Assembly: GCA_900169235.1 (NCBI GenBank)
Contig: FWCC01000265.1
Location: forward strand, 62,001-126,000
Origin: Zarea fungicola
Taxonomy: Eukaryota; Ascomycota; Sordariomycetes; Hypocreales; Cordycipitaceae
Length of the DNA stretch: 64,000 nt
Direction of reading: 5' to 3'
A program made the position numbers and the translations under genes. Below are positions 23,301 through 32,057 of the stretch, piece after piece (the first letter of the stretch is position 1; each line of letters begins with the position of its first letter). Under the pieces are notes generated by a model. The model saw only the letters and a program-made list of their open reading frames with translations, was not told the DNA's origin and did no database searches.

Positions 23301-24506
23301 GCAGACCCTGCCGATATCCCACCCACACCGAAGTCCCCACTTCCAGAATCAGCTACGCCTGCAACCATGGCCAAGGTCGGCCAGCTGCCAACCGAAGGGG
23401 CGAAGTTTGTAGAGATTCAGCGTCGCTGGGCTGAGGAACAACTATTGGGTGTTGACCAGGCTCTGCTTGCGGCTGTTCAGCGTCTGGACGCAAAACAGAA
23501 CCCAGCTAACAAACTTGACTCTATCCTTGGCCGCCTTCAGCATAACACCACGACTCCATCAACAACGCAGCCCCAGTCGGCTTCGGGATCTGCTGCTGCT
23601 CAACAATCTATTTCGATAACGGCAAGCAATGTTCCTTTGATTGCTGGCCTTGCTGCGGAAGAGGGCATTCTTTCATGGCTGCGATCCGACAAAATTGCTG
23701 AATGGCGTGATCCCAACCCTGTTTATGGGGACTTGACACGGCCACACCGATACGCCGACCCATCTACTCAGGCAGCTGGGGATGTTATCGAAGCTGTTGC
23801 CAAGTACCTACAGGGCAAACCCTATCCTGCAACAGCGCCGCCTGATTGGATGCTGCAATATGAGGACAAAGTCAAGGAGTGGTGGTTTGGCTACAACAAA
23901 GAAGCGCCGGCGAGACAACGCCGAGAAGAGGAGAGGCTAGCGAAGGCGGCAGCAGAAGCTGCTGGAGCGGCTGCATTGCAGGGTAACCAAGACTGGTCCC
24001 AATTTGGGCAACAGCAAGATTATGCCCCTTACATGGCTATTCTTCAGCAGATGAATGGTGGAAACCAAGCGCAAGCGCCGGCAGCAGTCCCACCTCAGCA
24101 GCAATCGCAAATTAACGATAATCAATTACAGTCCATCTTATCTGCGATTAACCAAGCTCCCCAGAATAACACCCAACCTGGCGGCGATGCAGCGTATCAG
24201 ATGATGATGCAGATGGCGCAGGGACAGGCGCAGGCACAGGGATCGCAGTACCATAATGCTGGAGCAGACAGGGACCGAGACTGGGATCGCGACGAAGATC
24301 GTGACCGCGGACGCGACAGAGATTGGGACCGGGATCGCACACGAGATACTGGGCGAGATGACCCGTATCGCGATGCTAGGAAAAAGAAGGCGACACTTCC
24401 ACCACATAAACCTGCCAACAAGGCACTGATTGGCACCAAGGCGTGCACGTTTTGGCAGCAGGGCAAATGTGCTCGCGGCGATCAGTGCACATTCCGACAC
24501 GACTAG
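20355..24506 (+). CDS. PNUTS/PPP1R10-like protein phosphatase 1 nuclear targeting scaffold
   Basis: Single 1,383-aa frame. The first 280 residues are Gln/Pro/Asn-rich and disordered. Residues about 575-670 form a helical region resembling the TFIIS N-terminal (LW) domain. RVAW at 870-873, preceded by the basic RRKL, fits the PP1-docking RVxF motif; acidic stretches follow. The last 20 residues are a CCCH zinc finger: Cys1364, Cys1372, Cys1378, His1382 (spacing 7-5-3), after an Arg-Asp dipeptide repeat. The order TFIIS-N, RVxF, C-terminal CCCH is that of animal PNUTS; fission yeast Ppn1 is the known fungal relative. PNUTS directs PP1 to RNA polymerase II and the 3'-end/termination machinery. 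The function is inferred from this order. The CCCH finger and the RVxF site are directly visible; the TFIIS-like fold is less certain. Confidence 0.75.
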   Translation: MQSWTNPGQNDGNGHDTWQSNFTYDDQGASFDPSQPWAQQVAGQPTEFSDLHQDHSAFFDAASSPANTYIPPQALHGNASNQPAFQTQQYGQQTQENIDPAFHNIHPSLYSHGAKGNAGADVSQLDHGQGFSQHAFGFSTQGNAAFRQQPQQFPTQSHAQQQQPNRPQEQQYGAFAQNPLATVQSQRVLNHQGGFHQNPSLGQSANGQPGQPARYQTDQHLNYTAPGRQFQLQADQLNPQQQLNQGYQDGSNTFQGHPAALQHNALQQNLQFMPNAYPETLDAATAAKKGRRSTKSTEPVSAASPADSTSEMMGKRPEDMDAYTAPVPSAEEQEQIAKFNKRSKSAQAKYPSIAGLPHLVFDGSIKIPTPKSFDKLAPLVTLPPRSGKAMVPELGYSLPCEIQGRFTSQYRPAPDRAGLNERRMEAKDLLDQFEASMKAMGKRRPKYTEYPHGFKEQMKSDEAVRNKAEKKAKKETESDQSKPIRAAVRPSDPAEAASWDALGIVCVDQSVVRTSSLIAQRVQHAGDLFIKLRGDMNKAKQELDQLTKDNKPEMVAAKADYEQKKESFYRALDSTVEHADGAVLSNLGGHQKLILSLINALIACIKASDFSGKLPKIVLELFSHFRMTKKIIDATNFETVRKRFGDKGDAEVKEIMQDINDKIQKVMLKASEPETSTGYTGTSAASRAKTATKPAADGTAKRSREDDTDGRTAKKIVVELPGTSSLLKKLAQPKPQSQTIPKAVSTAPKAPSSLLPGKSRPTAKPAPKPEVTVTAGSPAASGDEKPKAAVRKVSDSKTEPAKVPASKPAPTTTSSALSGIASLLDSINAPKAEAAAAASAAPKEVEVVDDSETPEETVKRLRKLQRRKLRVAWKPDHALVQVKIFQKDEDEDEGRGSNMIRDAADDKSEGMMLKQRMSMDEDEDDDDVPYQPWLAPVETDLSGLGPEARSKNFTTRGGTVTFTTDEQKRIAEREQRELMAIYADPADIPPTPKSPLPESATPATMAKVGQLPTEGAKFVEIQRRWAEEQLLGVDQALLAAVQRLDAKQNPANKLDSILGRLQHNTTTPSTTQPQSASGSAAAQQSISITASNVPLIAGLAAEEGILSWLRSDKIAEWRDPNPVYGDLTRPHRYADPSTQAAGDVIEAVAKYLQGKPYPATAPPDWMLQYEDKVKEWWFGYNKEAPARQRREEERLAKAAAEAAGAAALQGNQDWSQFGQQQDYAPYMAILQQMNGGNQAQAPAAVPPQQQSQINDNQLQSILSAINQAPQNNTQPGGDAAYQMMMQMAQGQAQAQGSQYHNAGADRDRDWDRDEDRDRGRDRDWDRDRTRDTGRDDPYRDARKKKATLPPHKPANKALIGTKACTFWQQGKCARGDQCTFRHD

Positions 24507-24978
24507 CTTTTGCCATTTATTTATTTTTATTTTATTTTTGCATTTGTGCAGTATTTACTGGAGGCACCATGGGAAACATCATACCTCGGCGTTTAGGACG
24601 GGACATTGTGAGCTTACAACCAATGTCTGGGCTGGTTACACTGTGTGTACCAGATGGCTTTTTGTATTTCTTTTGTCTACCACGGCAGGCATATTACCTC
24701 ATGGAAAAGATGGAACGTGTAAAATTATAAAGACTTTTCCAAGTCGGTTTCAAAGACATTGATTGCTGTATTTGGAGGTGAATGAGGAGGGGAGGAGGTA
24801 TTTTTAGTATTTAATGTACATATTTGCTTCATCAAGATCAATTTGCAGATGTGCAATGCACGCCTTTTTACGAGATTATTCACTTAAATGTTGTTATTCA
24901 TTGATTGAGTAATTTTTTTTCTTTCCAAAGCGATTTGCATCGTGACGAGTTTTATTGCTTTCCTATCTCATGGGATGT
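24507..24978. other. Spacer between convergent genes
   Basis: The 472 bp between the 3' ends of the PNUTS-like gene and translin are AT-rich and must hold both polyadenylation regions. Nothing else is seen. Confidence 0.5.
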
Positions 24979-25892
24979 TTACTCCGACTTCATCTCGGCA
25001 TCGGCCGCACCAGGTCTAGGCACCAGACCCCTCAGGCTCAAGTCGTAGACGACATCCTCGACTCGCTTGACGTCGTACTTTACGGCATCTGCCCTCTTTC
25101 GGAGAATGTCGTTCTTGAGGTTGAGCAGCTGGAATCCCGCAAACAGGTCCTTGAGGAAGGCGCTCACGGTGAGGGGCAGGGCGAAATCGCCGAGGGTGAC
25201 GGCGTTGGTGGCGAGGCGGCCGAGCTCCTGGGTGAGGTCGGTGAGGGCGAGGAGGTACTCCTCAATGGTGATGTGGAAGGCGTCGCGGTCCTTGAGGTTG
25301 ACGGGCACGCCAAAGATGGCGCCGACCTGCTCGAGGGTGAGGAGGTGGCCAATGTCCTGCGCGGCGTTGGAGGTGACGGCGGCGAAGCCGCCGAGCCACG
25401 CGGTGTAGAGGGCGGTGCCGACGGCGTTTTGCATGGTGCGTGCCCAGCGTGAGTTGTACCTGGGGCAAAAGTGTTAGTGTGGGAGGTAGTAAAGGAAGAG
25501 TAGCATGATGGAAGGATGGTGGTGTGTGATCGGGGGCAACCGACTTGTAGTATGGGTGTTTGGAGGCGAGCTCGTTGAGCTCGGCTACGATGGCGACTTC
25601 ATCTTTGATAGCGGCCTCGAGCTGAGCGGTTAATTGGGGGTCTGAAATAGAATGTAACTTGTTTAGTATCCATGATGAACGCGTGGGGGTGCAGTTCGAG
25701 AGGAGTGAAGGAAGACGTACAGTTGGCGCGAGTGGTGGAATGGACCTTTGTGAGTAGGCCTTGGGCGGCGCCGACGGAGCGCTCGAGACGCTGGAGGATC
25801 TGGGTGAGTGAGTCTCTGATTTGTGTCTCTTCCTCAAGCTTGGACTCGAGGTGGGCAAAGATGGAAGGGTCGAGAAGTGATTGCTCAGACAT
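24979..25892 (-). CDS. TSN: Translin (single-stranded nucleic-acid-binding protein)
   Basis: Three exons on the minus strand, 25721-25892, 25545-25641 and 24979-25459, encode 249 aa. The donors are GTACGT, GTCGGT (weak) and the joins keep the frame. The N-terminal helix (LEEETQIRDSLTQILQRLE), the central helices and the C-terminal LLNLKNDILRKR, VKYDVKRVEDVVYDLSLRG match translin over its whole length. Translin forms ring-shaped octamers and, with TRAX, the C3PO endoribonuclease, acting on small RNAs and tRNA fragments in the cytoplasm. I see no TRAX gene in the window. The ATG at 25892 was chosen over an upstream in-frame one because it begins the conserved region. Confidence 0.93.
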
Positions 25893-28358
25893 GGTTAGGT
25901 GGTGGATAGTGGCCAAGCTGCGGTGCTGCCGACGATTGACGCTTTGGTATCGAGTTTACTGAGTTTGATGGAGTGGAGGGCAATTAAATTAAGTGGATGA
26001 TATTACGGCAATGAAGCTATCAATGTGCGTTTGTATCCTGATGTGATTGCGTGGTGGGTTGATGTATTGAGCACTCTTTTTTTCTTTGCAGAGATTTTAG
26101 TGGTTGAGTGAGTTTAGGTGAGGCGTGAGTTTGCAATTAGGTGGGCTGGGCCGCCTGCTGTAGATGAGCAGTATCATTCGCAAATTCACATGTTTTCCTC
26201 ATTTTCATGAATGTGTTCTTTCTTCAAAACTTTCAACTATTCCAGTTTTTTATTACTAAATAAAATAAAATGAAATAGGTAGGCTGCGGCTGTTTGCTCA
26301 TTGCCAACAGAGTCGTCACGCGGCGCTACAGCCTGCATGGCTGTGACAGCCTGCATAGGATTATTGTCTCTAGGCTGCTCCGCCAGAATGCAACACACAA
26401 GGGAAAAAAAAGAGAAACGTCGGTGAGTGATGGTTATGCATGTACTAACTAAACACGCAAACACTGCATTCCTTTTTCAGCTCGACTCGAACCGCAATGT
26501 CTTGATACCGACAGCTTGGGACAGCGAATGAGGCTGCCGATACACGCGCCGTGAATGTGCAAGCCAAGAAAATGGGCTAGGCGTATGGACTTTTCCGTCA
26601 ATATTTGGATAAAATGGGAGAATACTTTTCTCAAGTATGATGTTATGATGTGGCAAAAGGGGGAAACAGCGCGTTTTATCCCGTTTGAGAACATACTTTA
26701 CTGGGCTGCCAAGATGGCCGGTGCAGATAGCAATATCAAGAGCATTAGAGATTGCAAATTGAGGTGGTGGGGGGAGGCGGAGGATGAAGCAAACAAACAT
26801 GCATGGCGAGCAAGCCACGAGACATATACGGAATGTACATGGTGAGCAAAGGGCATGACCAAACTGGTGGACAGTGCATTTGTCGGTATAGAATTGAATA
26901 TGGGGCTTATTTTCTTTACTTACCTGATGCTGGATGCTGGATGCTAATGAACAGTCTTAAGTATACCGGCAGCAATAGAGCCGCGAGCATAGTACAGATT
27001 CAAGACTCGGGCTGGCAAAGAGTTGAAGCGCACCTCGGTGACATGCTGCATGTTGTCCAAGTTCATTAGGAGGGGAAAAAGCAAATCTAGGTTTTCACTT
27101 TCTCGCACAACATACAAGAACGCCAAATGGTTTGAGTCAGTTGAGTCTCACAAACTGAAAGACAGCGCTGTTGGGCAAGGCCAGACGCCATATTCAGCGT
27201 CCGGCCGCCACTTCCGCCGCCGCGACCACAACCGGAACGCTAACCCGCTCATGGCGTTTGTGGGCTGTTGGGTCCGCCGTCAAATGTGACAATCATCCGC
27301 TGTGAAGGCAGTACTGAGTACTACAACTCGACAACCTTGTAATGGCAACATATTTGTGATTGGCTCTTGTTGGAAGGGATCTTAGGTTAATTCAACCCAC
27401 CATACTTGAGTGATGACAAGTTCACAGCAGTGTGAGATTAATGAGTTTACAGATTTGTGTGATAGGCAGGGATGAAAGAGATTGGCAAGGCTACCGTGTG
27501 GAGAGAATAACGATACGGGGCGGGGCGCCTTGTTACTTTTGTGTAATTAATTTGTTACACACTTTATGTCGATGGGATATGATTCCGTCTTCATCCTCCA
27601 AGTTGTTGCCGTTTGTGACCAACGGAGCAACTCCACCAAGATTTGTTTCAACGAGACACACTTTAGTGTTCTTGAGAAATAACAAACTTGATTCTAGTTC
27701 AAAATCTATTCAGTAGGTGAATGGAAGAGAGAAATAAAAACCAAGAGACCAGGCTAAAGCCTAGGCAGCAGACTCGCACTGTGTGAACTGATTCCAACTG
27801 CGCCTCCACCAACAACTGATCAAGCATCGTTTGCTCCTCACCAACCACACTCTATTCCGCCCCCCCTTCAACAGCTGGGCTTCCCACTCTCCCGCTCACC
27901 TCTTACCGGCCCGCGGATCGAGTTGCACAAGATGGAAGAGGTCAAAACGAAACATGAAAATCCTTTGGCCAGCACGCTCAATGCAAGCCACCGCACAATG
28001 CCCACTTCCCTTCTCAATCCCTGCCAATCGCGGTGCAATGGAGAACAAAACTAGCAAACTTCACCCACGCCATTTCAGTCGGTTTCCACAACATCTCCAT
28101 CCATGACTTGTCGAAATGTATTGGCAAGGCTTGCCAGCGTTGCAGGGCACAATGGATACCTCGATGCGGACATGCGGGCTCCCATGACCTTGTGTATCTT
28201 CTTCTCCCCGCGCTCTCTGTTCCACAGCACAACAGAAGGCATATATAACATGCGCGTCATACCCTGTTCTCGGGTTTGTGGGACACTATCTTGGATATAT
28301 TCGTATCCCTGCAAATCGAATCTTCCTACTTTAATATTTGTACTTGGCAATTGACGCA
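25893..28358. promoter_or_regulatory. Divergent spacer between translin and the tripeptidyl peptidase gene
   Basis: A 2.5 kb region with both promoters. It has several 70-110-codon frames on both strands around 26,450-26,850 without family resemblance. A good TATA box for the peptidase is annotated separately. No repeat or RNA gene was found. Confidence 0.45.
28241..28248 (+). promoter_or_regulatory. TATA box of the tripeptidyl peptidase gene
   Basis: ATATATAA lies about 110 bases before the start codon at 28359. This is a plausible core promoter for a regulated secreted enzyme. Evidence is sequence and spacing only. Confidence 0.5.
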
Positions 28359-30443
28359 ATGTTGTCGTATGCTGCTCGTGCAGCCTGCCTCATGGTTGCG
28401 TTGTCGACCCTCTCTGCCACCGGGCACCCGGCACCCGAGGCCAATGCACCGAACCTTGCCTCCCTCACCATCAGTCTTGTCCCAGAAGACGGTACTCTTC
28501 TTGAGAGAACCATCCGTGAACTCTCGGATCCTCATCACGCCCGCTTCGGCAAGCATCTCTCGCGCGAGGAAGCTTTCCACCTGCTCAAGCCCCACCCCGA
28601 GGCAGTGTCGTCTGTCACGAACTGGCTTCACGAAGCTGGCGTACAGGATTATGCCATTCAGCATAGCGGTCAGTTTCTCCATGTGCGAGTACCTGCCAGC
28701 ACCGCTGCATCTCTCCTTAGGCGAGAGGAACACACCAGCAATGAAGCACGAGACCATCTTGCCATTCCCAAGGACATCAGGCAGTATGTGCGAAACATCC
28801 ATCCCGGAAGCATCCAAGAGTATCTGGACCAGATCCAATGGATCAAGCCTGCAATTGCCCCGCGCCGTCACTACGATGCACACCGTGTAACGGCTGACAC
28901 TAGTCGCGGCCCAAGCCTCGGCGGCTGTGACGAGAAGCTTACCCCACCATGTGTCCGGGAAAAGTACAAGATCACGGGTGTTCCCCGACCCAAAAACAAT
29001 AAGACTCTACTTGGCGTCATTGGGTTCAACGAAGTAAGTTCAAGCAGATCCCTACTAGCTACCGTTGCTATGAAGCAGCGTTCAACTGACATGAGCATAT
29101 CCACCCCTCACAGCAAACCGCCCAGTTTTCCGAGCTAGAGTCTTTCTTGAAAGCCTTTGACCCTTCGAACATTGGCGCCAACTTTACCGAGGCCTTCATC
29201 AATGGTGGTACAAATCCCCAGGGGAACAATTACCCTAGTGGTGAGGCCAACCTTGACATTCAGCTGGCCGTGGCTCTCGGCGCCGGCAACGTCGACGTTC
29301 GCTTTTATTCTGTTGGTGGTGAGAACCATGACTACATCCCGGATTTAGAGTACGTTCTCCTCATATTTGTCTTATTCCTCACTACCATGAAAGTAACAAA
29401 TAACTGACATGCGTTGTAACTTTACCCCAGCCTACCCGCTGGCCCCGAATACTCCACGGAGCCCTACCTCGAGTTCGCCACCGCGTTTGCCTCCCTCCCA
29501 GACGCAGACCTCCCCTCGGTTCTCTCCATCTCCTACGGCGTCAACGAGCAGATGATGCACAAACCATATGCCCAGCAAGTCTGCGACCTCCTCGGTCAGA
29601 TCTCCGCGCGCGGCGTCACCATCCTCGTCGCCTCGGGCGACTCTGGGCCTGGCTCATCCTGCCAATCCAATGACGGTTCAGAACGCAAGTGCTTCCTGCC
29701 CATTTTCCCAGCGAGCTGTCCCTACGTCACGACCGTCGGCGCTACGAGCGGTGTTGCGACGGAGGAGACAGTGGCGGAATTTTCGGGCGGCGGCTTCTCC
29801 GAGTACTTCCCACGGCCGTGGTATCAGGAGCTTGCCGTAGGTGGCTATGTCAAGAAGCATGGCAAGGAGTGGAAGGGATATTTTAATGAAAAGGGGCGAG
29901 GAGTTCCGGATGTGGCTGCTCTGGGAGTCAACTATCAGATTTATAACCACGAGGCTGTGGAAAGTGCTGATGGTACGAGGTAAGTTTTGGCCCTTTTCAA
30001 AAACTGGTCCCGTATTATGAGATGTTCTTGGAAGAAGGAAGATTTCTCTAACGTTGAATTATTCTTGCAGTGCATCGACACCTGTTGTAGCAACCATTAT
30101 TGCATTGATCAACAACCTTCGCGCTCAGCAGGGAAAGCCATCCCTCGGATTCTTCAACCCCTCGCTGTACCTTTTTGGTAACGTTTTCTTTACAGAGTAT
30201 GTATTTTCCTTCTCTATACTCTAGCCGAGCCCATACATATATTCCTGTGACTAACTTTTTTTTCCCCCTTTCCTTTTTAGCATTACAACTGGCAAGACTG
30301 AGGGTTGTCCTGGCACATCCTACGCTGGCTTGCCGTCGCCTGTTATTCCTGGCGCCGGATGGCCCGCCGACAAGGGCTGGGATGCGGCAACGGGTTGGGG
30401 CACGCCCATGTTCTCTCGGTTGCGTCTTCTCACGTACCTGTAG
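28359..30443 (+). CDS. Secreted tripeptidyl peptidase, sedolisin family (S53)
   Basis: Five exons, 28359-29033, 29114-29349, 29431-29979, 30071-30196 and 30281-30443, encode 582 aa. A signal peptide (MLSYAARAACLMVALSTLSA) is followed by a pro-activation domain (about 25-200) with the pattern HARFGKHLSREEAF typical of the S53 propeptide. The catalytic domain has the Glu269/Asp273 pair (GEANLDIQ), the oxyanion Asp374 (ASGDSGPG) and the nucleophile Ser487 in GTSAS, whose codon is split by intron 3. The calcium-site region near the C-terminus (WDAATGWGTP) is present. Such enzymes cut tripeptides from N-termini at acidic pH outside the cell and support growth on protein. All catalytic residues are intact. 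The start is the ATG after the TATA box. Confidence 0.95.
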
Positions 30444-32057
30444 GATGAACGATTGCAAGAGGGGTAAAGTGGTACTTGTCCTGTCCACAGACACCATACC
30501 CCCAAGTGTCGGAACGGATGATTTATGAAATGTGCTGGGAGGTAATTACACGCAGGCGAGTGGATAATTTACTGCTAGTTTCAAACTTGTCTCGTCAAGC
30601 TGGGTCAATTTTAGCATAAATGCAGACCGTAAAGACATACAGCTGCGCGAAGAGCCACGAAGTGACCATGTGGCAGAAACATTGAATTGCACACAAGTAG
30701 ACACAGAAGTGCTGCACTGTACAATGTGAGGCTATCCCTGCGCCATCAACGGCGTGTCGACTCGGGCGACTTGGACACCCTCTGTCCACAAGACGGAAGT
30801 CTGGCTAAGCCAACAAGAGGCTGAGTTGCATTTTTTTTTCTTAAAAAAAGGATGCTCTATTCAAAATGCTTATTTAATTTTTTAATTCACTCTAAAACAA
30901 TCACTATTTTTAGCATTATAGTTTATGAAAGATATGTAACACTCTCGGAACCTGTCTTTACAAGAGCGGATGTATGGTCGTTTACTACAAATTCTATTTT
31001 CAAGCCCTCCTTGATATGATGTATCATAATACTCCTAGAAGCAAGTGGCTTCTTTGGGGGCCTCGCTCTTAAGCCCTTGTGTCTCATTCGTAGCGTCCTC
31101 CTTGTACTTCAGTTGGTGTTGTACAGAATAGCTGACCAAGTCCGCCAAAGCCGTTACACTAAGAGCAGCGGCCCGAGAAATTGCTCCACTTTGGCTTGAA
31201 TATAGTGGCGATCTCGATCTCTATCCTTAGCGTTTGGCGTTGAGTAGAACTGGAATTAGTATCCCTCCTTGGAAAAAGTTCCGAGCTGATCGGTTCAGCC
31301 ATTTTTTTTTTGCAATTTGGGTGCGTTCCGAAAGGCGCCAATATGTTGTGCCAGTGCTCTCATCAGAGGAATAAATAGGTTGGGGCACAATCCAGGGCTG
31401 ACTTCAGCGGGGCCAAATGTCAGGGTACTAGATTGAGACTGTAAATGCAAAATGTGGTATTTTTTTTCTATCCCTGGCATGGTTCTAATCTCATAATATA
31501 CTGCCTGCTGATGATAAAAACTCGCGGAGAATGCGCTCTTTTAATGGAAAAATTATCACCAAGATATGGCAAGCGAAGTGACAGCAGTTTCAGGGGTTAT
31601 TTAACTTGTACTTGAGCCACTTAAATACCATCAGCCATGGTGGAGGCAACAGCCGTCTTTCAACAGTTTTATGAAGTTCTGTTTTGATCTGAGCATAATC
31701 TGTATAATCTGTATAATCTGGTCAGCTGCACTTATCAAGACGGTAAACCAACGCCAGGACGGCCAATTTGACTCGCGGAATCAAAGAACTCACTGGGCTA
31801 AGATGGATTTCACCAGCGTGACTCTAAATATAAAACCATGCATACAGAGGCTGTATGGCATAGCCGCCCACTCACTGTCGCATCCCTGTTACCACAGACG
31901 AGGCGTTTCAGGCAGAGTCCTACACGTGATGAAGCTGCAACCCTCTGTCCAAGTCATTGAGAGTACAAGAGCGCGAGAATACTTGTATTGTCAAATATCC
32001 ATGGAATCATTCCGGCTACTGTGTCCCCGTCCAAATCACAATCAGTCCTAAGTCACC
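30444..32057. other. AT-rich spacer between the peptidase and the NLR-like pseudogene
   Basis: A 1.6 kb AT-rich stretch with long A/T tracts (for example around 30,830-30,900). It contains the small broken ORF at 31035-31302. No transposon ends or terminal repeats are seen. Confidence 0.5.
31035..31302 (-). pseudogene. Small frameshifted ORF of about 88 codons, function unknown
   Basis: On the minus strand an ATG at 31302 (AAAATGG context) opens a frame starting MAEPISSELFPRRD. It runs to about 31178 and then hits a stop at 31161-31159. The next frame is open from about 31220 and continues through residues AAALSVTALADLVSYSV to a TAG at 31037-31035. One surplus base in a T run near 31176-31180 would explain the shift. 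Both halves have gene-like composition. I do not recognise the protein. It may be a decayed gene, a sequencing error in a homopolymer, or chance. Confidence 0.3.

Noticed and set aside
24955..25452. 165-codon plus-strand frame
   Set aside because: Antisense of the last translin exon; the translin match on the other strand is full length.
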